Both the position numbers and the translations under genes were made by a program. A DNA stretch of 9,032 nucleotides, from NCBI GenBank assembly GCA_007134165.1, contig SLLJ01000255.1, positions 1 to 9,032 on the forward strand, written 5' to 3'. Below, in pieces: positions 5,250-9,032 of this stretch; position 1 is the first letter of the stretch, and the number at the start of each line of letters is the position of its first letter. The notes under the pieces were generated by a model. The model made no database searches. It had not been told where the DNA came from and saw only the letters and a list, made by a program, of their open reading frames with translations. The DNA comes from Nitriliruptoraceae bacterium. Its GTDB lineage: Bacteria; Actinomycetota; Nitriliruptoria; Nitriliruptorales; Nitriliruptoraceae.

Positions 5250-7152
5250 GCTGCTGTGGCACCCCGTACTGCCCTTCCTCGTCGGGGCGGTGATCGTCTT
5301 CTTCGCCCCGCGGCGGCTTGGCAACCTCGTGATGGTCGCGGTGCCACTGATCGCCCTGGTGCAGATCTCGCAGCTCGAGGCGGGCACCAGCGTCGAGCTC
5401 AGCTACCTGGGCTTCGACCTCGAGGTGTTCCGGGTCGACCGGCTCTCGCTCGCGTTCGCCTGGGTGTTCGCCGTGGCCGCGGCCATCGCCGGGATCTACG
5501 GGCTTCGCACCATGGAGTCCCGCGAGCGCACCGCCGCCCTGGTCTATGCCGGTGCAGCGATGGGCGTGGTGCTCGCCGGTGACCTGATGACCCTGTTCTT
5601 CTTCTGGGAGATCAAGGCGGTCGCCTCCACCTTCGTGATCCTGACCCGCCGTGGCGGCAATTCCGCGCGGGCCGGCACCCGCTACCTGTTCGTGCATCTG
5701 GTCGGCGGCAAGCTGCTGCTGGCCGGAGTGCTGTGGCACTACGCGGCGACCGGGTCGCTGAGCTTCACCGCGATGTCGCTGACCCCGGCGACCTCGATGA
5801 TCCTGATCGCCTTCCTGCTGTCGGCTGCGGTGCCTCCGCTGCACGCCTGGCTGGCCGACGCCTACCCCGAGGCCAGCGTCGCGGGCACCGTGTTCCTGTC
5901 GGCCTACACGACCAAGGCCGCCGTGTACGCGCTGGCACGCGGGTTCCCGGGCACGCAGCTGCTGATCTACCTCGGCATCATCATGGCGCTGTACGGCGTG
6001 GTCTACGCGGTGCTCGAGAACGACACCCGCCGCCTGCTCGGCTACCACATCGTCAGCCAGGTCGGCTACATGGTCGCCGGCGTGGGCATCGGCACCGAGG
6101 TGGCGATCAACGGCGCCACCGCGCATGCCTTCGCGCACATCCTCTACAAGGGGCTGCTGCTGATGGGCGCGGGTGCGGTGATCTACGCCACCGGCCGGTC
6201 CAAGATGTCGGAGCTCGGCGGGATCGCCAACCGCATGCGCGGCGCGCTGGCGCTGTACATGATCGGGGCGGTGTCGATCTCCTCGGTGCCGCTGTTCAGC
6301 GGGTTCGTGTCCAAGGAGCTGGTCGTCGAGGCGGCCTACCAGTCGGAGCTGGGCTGGCTGGTACTGCTGCTCAAGATCGCCTCGGTCGGCACCTTCCTGC
6401 ACACCGGGCTCAAGCTGCCCTACGGCACCTGGTTCGGCGACGAGGGCTGGGGACCGCGCCGTAACGAGGGCGCGCGCCTGCAGGTCGACCCGCTGCCGGT
6501 GTCGATGTTCGTGGCGATGGGCATCGGTGCGGTGCTCAACACCGTCATCGGGGTCTACCCCGCACTGCTCTACGACCTGTTGCCCTTCCCGGTGGACTAC
6601 GTGCCGTACACGCTGGGCAAGGTCGTGGAGAAGTCGGCGCTGCTGCTGTTCACGGCGCTGGCGTTCTGGCTGCTGCTGGATCAGCTCGGGGCCAAGGCCA
6701 AGGTCAGCCTCGACACCGACTGGCTGTACCGCACGCTGCCGCGGCTCATCGCCGACGCCTGGCGCCGGTCGCGTGGCGCTCCCGCGCCGGTTGCCGCCCC
6801 CGGCGCCGCGGCCGAGCCGCAGCCTCAACCGCCCACCGGCGAGCCGGTCCCCGTCGGTGAGCCGGTACCCGCCGCCGAACCCGTCCCGGTCGGGGTCGCC
6901 GGCGCCGTCATCGGCTCGTCAGCGCTCACCAGCAGCGGCGCGGAGCCGGCCCCCGGTGCCCCCACGGCGACCGTCGGCCAGGGCGCCGGTGTCATCGTGG
7001 AGCCCGGCGCCCGCCAGCGCCTGCTCGATGCCATCAACCGCTTCATCGACCCGGCTGTCGACGGACCACCACCGGTGGTGTCGACCTGGGCGCTGGGTGG
7101 GGTCATCCTCGTGACAGCAATCGTGATCCTCACGGTGAGTCTGATTCCATGA
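5242..7152 (+). CDS. Second MrpD/NuoL-like antiporter subunit, TM7 lysine replaced by Ser
   Basis: This is a third antiporter-like subunit, 636 residues, Proton_antipo_M family. Conserved features are Glu123 in FFFWEIKA (TM5), PPLHAWLADAYPEAS (198-212), Lys225 in YTTKAAVYAL (TM8), HIVSQVGYM, the ATAHAFAHILYKG helix with His295, His299 and Lys303, and SGFVSKE with Lys358/Glu359 (TM12). The TM7 lysine found in its two relatives here is Ser194. The FLSAYTTK and LARGFPG blocks recall the MbhH/Mrp-like group rather than classical MrpD. After the core, a Pro/Ala/Val linker (about 510-590, with an EPVP repeat) leads to an amphipathic stretch RQRLLDAINRFID (591-603) and a final helix (616-634). Start is GTG with AGGAGG 6 bases upstream; the stop overlaps the next mrpE as ATGA. 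It may relay protons differently or play a more structural role. Confidence 0.9.
   Translation: MGELLWHPVLPFLVGAVIVFFAPRRLGNLVMVAVPLIALVQISQLEAGTSVELSYLGFDLEVFRVDRLSLAFAWVFAVAAAIAGIYGLRTMESRERTAALVYAGAAMGVVLAGDLMTLFFFWEIKAVASTFVILTRRGGNSARAGTRYLFVHLVGGKLLLAGVLWHYAATGSLSFTAMSLTPATSMILIAFLLSAAVPPLHAWLADAYPEASVAGTVFLSAYTTKAAVYALARGFPGTQLLIYLGIIMALYGVVYAVLENDTRRLLGYHIVSQVGYMVAGVGIGTEVAINGATAHAFAHILYKGLLLMGAGAVIYATGRSKMSELGGIANRMRGALALYMIGAVSISSVPLFSGFVSKELVVEAAYQSELGWLVLLLKIASVGTFLHTGLKLPYGTWFGDEGWGPRRNEGARLQVDPLPVSMFVAMGIGAVLNTVIGVYPALLYDLLPFPVDYVPYTLGKVVEKSALLLFTALAFWLLLDQLGAKAKVSLDTDWLYRTLPRLIADAWRRSRGAPAPVAAPGAAAEPQPQPPTGEPVPVGEPVPAAEPVPVGVAGAVIGSSALTSSGAEPAPGAPTATVGQGAGVIVEPGARQRLLDAINRFIDPAVDGPPPVVSTWALGGVILVTAIVILTVSLIP
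6838..6891 (+). repeat. 18-base repeats coding (G/A)EPVP(V/A)
   Basis: Three consecutive degenerate 18-base units (6838-6855, 6856-6873, 6874-6891) encode GEPVPV, GEPVPA and AEPVPV in the C-terminal linker of the subunit at 5242-7152. The peptide is better conserved than the DNA, with third-position differences between units, so this is an old or selected repeat. It probably forms a stiff, extended spacer. Confidence 0.75.
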
Positions 7153-7703
7153 GAACCCTGCGTGCCGTGACCCTCTTCGGGCTGCTGTTCATCTTCTGGC
7201 TGGCGCTTTCCGCCCGGCTCGACCCACTGTTCGTCGTGATGGGACTGGTGTCGGCCGCCGTCGTGACCTGGCTGAGCTTGGCGCTGCTCGAGGGCGTGCT
7301 CGGTCAGGCGGACGCCACCCCGCGGCTGCATCTTTGGCACCTGCTGACCTACCTGGTGTGGCTCATCGCACGCATCCCTCCCGCCGGCTTCCAGGTCGCC
7401 CGAGTCGTGCTCGATCCGCGGCTTGGTGCGCGGCCCGGCGTCGTGCGCTTCCGCACCCGGCTGGCCTCGCCGACCGCCCGCACGACCCTGGCCAACTCGA
7501 TCACCCTAGTACCGGGCACGATGACCATCGAGGTGCGTGACGAGGTGTTCGTGGTGCACGCCTTCAATCCCCAGGCCGCCGCGGACCTGGCCACTGGCGC
7601 GATGCAGAACCGCATCGCCCGCGCCTTCCGCAACGAGCACGACCCCGAACCCGTGCTGATCTGGGAACCGGTGCACGACGCCCTGCCACAGGACCCGACA
7701 TGA
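7149..7703 (+). CDS. mrpE: Mrp/Mbh antiporter subunit E, second copy
   Basis: A full-length MrpE/MbhA-type subunit of 184 residues. Unlike the first copy it has the normal N-terminal membrane part: helices at about 7-22, 26-47 and 64-83. The core matches the family: LDPRLGARPGVVRFR (88-102) and LANSITLVPGTMTIEV (114-129), then a soluble C-terminal domain with a Pro-rich end. The ATG overlaps the preceding stop as ATGA, with GGTGAG at 7134-7139. It begins the E-F-G run of the second block; the order E-F-G followed by MbhD/E modules is that of archaeal mbh operons. It is well diverged from the copy at 2031-2480, so a recent duplication is unlikely. Confidence 0.93.
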   Translation: MRTLRAVTLFGLLFIFWLALSARLDPLFVVMGLVSAAVVTWLSLALLEGVLGQADATPRLHLWHLLTYLVWLIARIPPAGFQVARVVLDPRLGARPGVVRFRTRLASPTARTTLANSITLVPGTMTIEVRDEVFVVHAFNPQAAADLATGAMQNRIARAFRNEHDPEPVLIWEPVHDALPQDPT

Positions 7704-7999
7704 GTGGCTTCCTCGTCGGCGTGCTCATCGCCATCGGCGTGCTGATCGTCGCCGCGCTCTACCGGGTCTACGACGGCCCGACGGTGTTCGATCGGCTGGT
7801 GGCCGTGGCGCTGGTCTCGGTCAACGGCGTGGTCGTGATCGTGGTGCTCGGCTTCGCCTTCGACCGGGCAGTGCTGTTCCTCGACATCGCGCTCGGCTAC
7901 GCCCTGCTGGCCTTCCTGCTGCCGATCACGCTCGGCCGCTACTTCGAGGCGCAGGACGCCGAACGCCACCGCCACGACGGGCCCGGAGGTGGGACATGA
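7700..7999 (+). CDS. mrpF: Mrp/Mbh antiporter subunit F, second copy
   Basis: This 99-residue protein has three helices, about 4-22, 33-52 and 58-76. The MrpF/MbhB signature is present as DGPTVFDRLVAV (25-36) and FLDIALGYALLAFLLP, giving Asp31, Arg32 and Asp62. The second acidic residue of the signature (Asp36 of the first copy) is Ala37 here, while Asn42 lies one turn later. The tail is rich in His and Arg (ERHRHDG), then Gly. Start overlaps mrpE as ATGA with AGGA at 7690-7693, 6 bases upstream. Confidence 0.92.
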   Translation: MSGFLVGVLIAIGVLIVAALYRVYDGPTVFDRLVAVALVSVNGVVVIVVLGFAFDRAVLFLDIALGYALLAFLLPITLGRYFEAQDAERHRHDGPGGGT

Positions 8000-8469
8000 T
8001 CATCGCCTCCACCGCACTGATCAGCCTGGGTCTGGTGTTCCTCGCCGTGAGCGCACTCGGGCTGCTGCAACTGCCCGACCTCTACACGCGGGCACACGCG
8101 GTCGCCAAGTCCGAGACGCTGGGCCTGCTGCTGATCTTCGCCGGGCTGTTCTTCCGCCCGGAGCTGACCGCGGACGCCGCCTCACGACTCGCGCTGGTGC
8201 TGGTGTTCTCGCTGATCGCCAACCCGACCGCGGTCCACGCCCTGGTGCGAGCCGCCCGCCGATCGGGTGCGCTGCCCTGGACGATCATCGACCAGACGAC
8301 CGCCGATGAAGAGCTCGGAACCGTCGGGCGGCTGCAGGCTGCCGAGGCCGCCGAAGCCGCCCAGGCCACCGAGGCGGGACAGACCACCGACGTCACTGAC
8401 CTCAGGGACGCCACCGAACCGGGTGCGCCCACCGACCCCACCGACACCGACCGGAGGGGCCGCCCGTGA
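7996..8469 (+). CDS. mrpG: Mrp/Mbh antiporter subunit G, second copy, with low-complexity tail
   Basis: MrpG/MbhC-type subunit of 157 residues. The conserved block LGLLQLPDLYTRAHAVAKS (21-39), then ETLG, lines up position for position with the first copy (PD at 27-28, TR at 31-32, Lys38), and NPTAVHALVRAARRSG matches the TAPVGGH turn there. The three-helix core ends at about residue 93; the remaining 60 or so residues are an Ala/Glu/Thr/Asp-rich tail, longer than usual, with a three-residue repeat. GGAGGT at 7985-7990 lies 5 bases before the ATG, which overlaps mrpF as ATGA. The end overlaps the next gene as GTGA. Confidence 0.92.
   Translation: MIIASTALISLGLVFLAVSALGLLQLPDLYTRAHAVAKSETLGLLLIFAGLFFRPELTADAASRLALVLVFSLIANPTAVHALVRAARRSGALPWTIIDQTTADEELGTVGRLQAAEAAEAAQATEAGQTTDVTDLRDATEPGAPTDPTDTDRRGRP
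8341..8376 (+). repeat. 9-base tandem repeat coding AEA units in the MrpG tail
   Basis: Four near-identical 9-base units in phase encode AEA, AEA, AQA and TEA (residues 116-127). The product is a short, probably helical or disordered acidic stretch on the soluble tail. Low-complexity DNA of this kind is prone to length change. Confidence 0.7.
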
Positions 8470-9032
8470 TCGTCCCCCTCGACCTGATCATCTTCCTGAT
8501 CATGATCGTCACCGCCGTGCTCGCCCTGGCCGTGCGCGATCTGCTGACCTCGGTCGCGCTGCTGTCGGCTTACAGCCTGTTCGCTTCGCTGCTGTTCGCC
8601 GGGGTGCTCGCCGTGGACGTCGCCCTGGTCGAGGCGGCGCTCGGCGCCGGGCTGACCGGGGTGCTGTTCATCGCCGCGATCCTGGCAACCACCCGACGCT
8701 CCGATCCGCGACCCGACCCCCGACGGCGCTGGGCAGTGCTGCCCGTCATCGTCGGGTTCGTCGGGTTGATGCTGTTCGCCAGCGGCGGGCTGCCCGACCG
8801 CGGTGATCCGGACGCGCCGGCCCAGCGAGGTATCGGCGCGACCTTCATCGCTGACTCGATGGAGGACACCAACACCCCCAACGTCGTCACCTCGCTGCTG
8901 GCCGACTACCGCTCGCAGGACACCCTGGGTGAGACGCTGGTGATCCTGACCGCCGCGCTGGCCGCGTCGCTGGTGCTGATGCGCCGCGTGGATCACCCCG
9001 AGGTTCTGGCCGACGAGGAGTCCGACGAGGCC
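8466..9032 (+). CDS. MbhD-MbhE module protein (MrpB-like / MrpA C-terminal domain), 3' end missing
   Basis: A GTG at 8466, overlapping the mrpG stop as GTGA with GGAGGGG at 8453-8459 six bases upstream, opens a frame that runs past the window edge (189 codons visible). Two family modules can be read. The first is MbhD (DUF4040): helices at about 7-23 and 30-48 and the block DVALVEAALGAGLTG (51-65) with membrane Glu56. The second is MbhE: a helix at 90-106, then NVVTSLLADYRSQDTLGE (139-156) with Asp147, Arg149, Asp152 and Glu156, and a last helix to 172. In MrpA these modules form the C-terminal part; in archaeal Mbh they are separate small subunits. Here they are joined but not attached to an antiporter domain at the N-terminus. 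Whether an MrpB domain follows in the same frame cannot be seen. Confidence 0.88.
   Translation, partial: MIVPLDLIIFLIMIVTAVLALAVRDLLTSVALLSAYSLFASLLFAGVLAVDVALVEAALGAGLTGVLFIAAILATTRRSDPRPDPRRRWAVLPVIVGFVGLMLFASGGLPDRGDPDAPAQRGIGATFIADSMEDTNTPNVVTSLLADYRSQDTLGETLVILTAALAASLVLMRRVDHPEVLADEESDEA

Noticed and set aside
2593..6828. A minus-strand open frame of 1411 codons across five genes
   Set aside because: It lies opposite strongly supported genes and is made of Gln/His/Arg/Gly-rich sequence with no domain, as expected when G/C third-position bias removes stop codons from the opposite strand. No conserved family is visible in it.
3208..7152. The large subunits as parts of respiratory complex I (NuoL/NuoM)
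   Set aside because: No NuoA-J-type or Fe-S/flavin subunit is present, and the neighbours are MrpE, MrpF, MrpG and MbhD/E, which complex I lacks. Resemblance is at the shared superfamily level.
5242..7152. DabB-type inorganic carbon uptake subunit
   Set aside because: DabB lies beside the large DabA protein, which is absent here; the E, F, G neighbours indicate an Mrp/Mbh complex.

Overview
The window is a densely packed, one-strand (+) stretch of about 70% GC coding for membrane subunits of Mrp/Mbh-type cation/proton antiporters, the multisubunit family related to the membrane arm of complex I. Extreme GC, strong G/C third-position bias, GTG starts and Shine-Dalgarno sites of the GGAGG type point to a high-GC bacterium. 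An actinomycete, perhaps a salt- or alkali-adapted deep branch, is my best guess, but no taxonomic marker is present, so this is inference.

Region 1 (1-3093) is the end of a classical mrp operon: the tail of an upstream subunit (probably mrpA or mrpB), then mrpC, mrpD, mrpE, mrpF and mrpG. Every junction is a 4-base ATGA or GTGA stop/start overlap, so the genes are probably translationally coupled. A 114-base gap (3094-3207) follows; it is the only real non-coding stretch and may hold an internal promoter.

Region 2 (3208-9032) is a second, differently built set: a MrpD/NuoM-like antiporter subunit with a histidine-rich loop, an uncharacterised 76-residue two-helix protein, a second large MrpD/NuoL-like subunit lacking one lysine of the usual proton path, then second copies of mrpE, mrpF and mrpG, and finally an open reading frame joining the MbhD and MbhE modules, which runs off the window. 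The order E-F-G-(MbhD+MbhE) matches the start of archaeal mbh operons. From that I infer that mrpB-, mrpC- and perhaps mrpD-like genes follow downstream.

In the cell the E, F, G, B, C and A-C-terminal modules would form the ion-translocating part beside one or more D/A-type proton channels. The organism may therefore make two different complexes, or one unusually long one with at least three antiporter-like subunits (490-2034, 3208-5022, 5242-7152). No RNA gene, mobile element, CRISPR array or clear terminator was seen. The main items for follow-up are the hybrid cluster layout, the His-rich loop, the missing lysine, the small protein, and a first MrpE that has lost its N-terminal helices.
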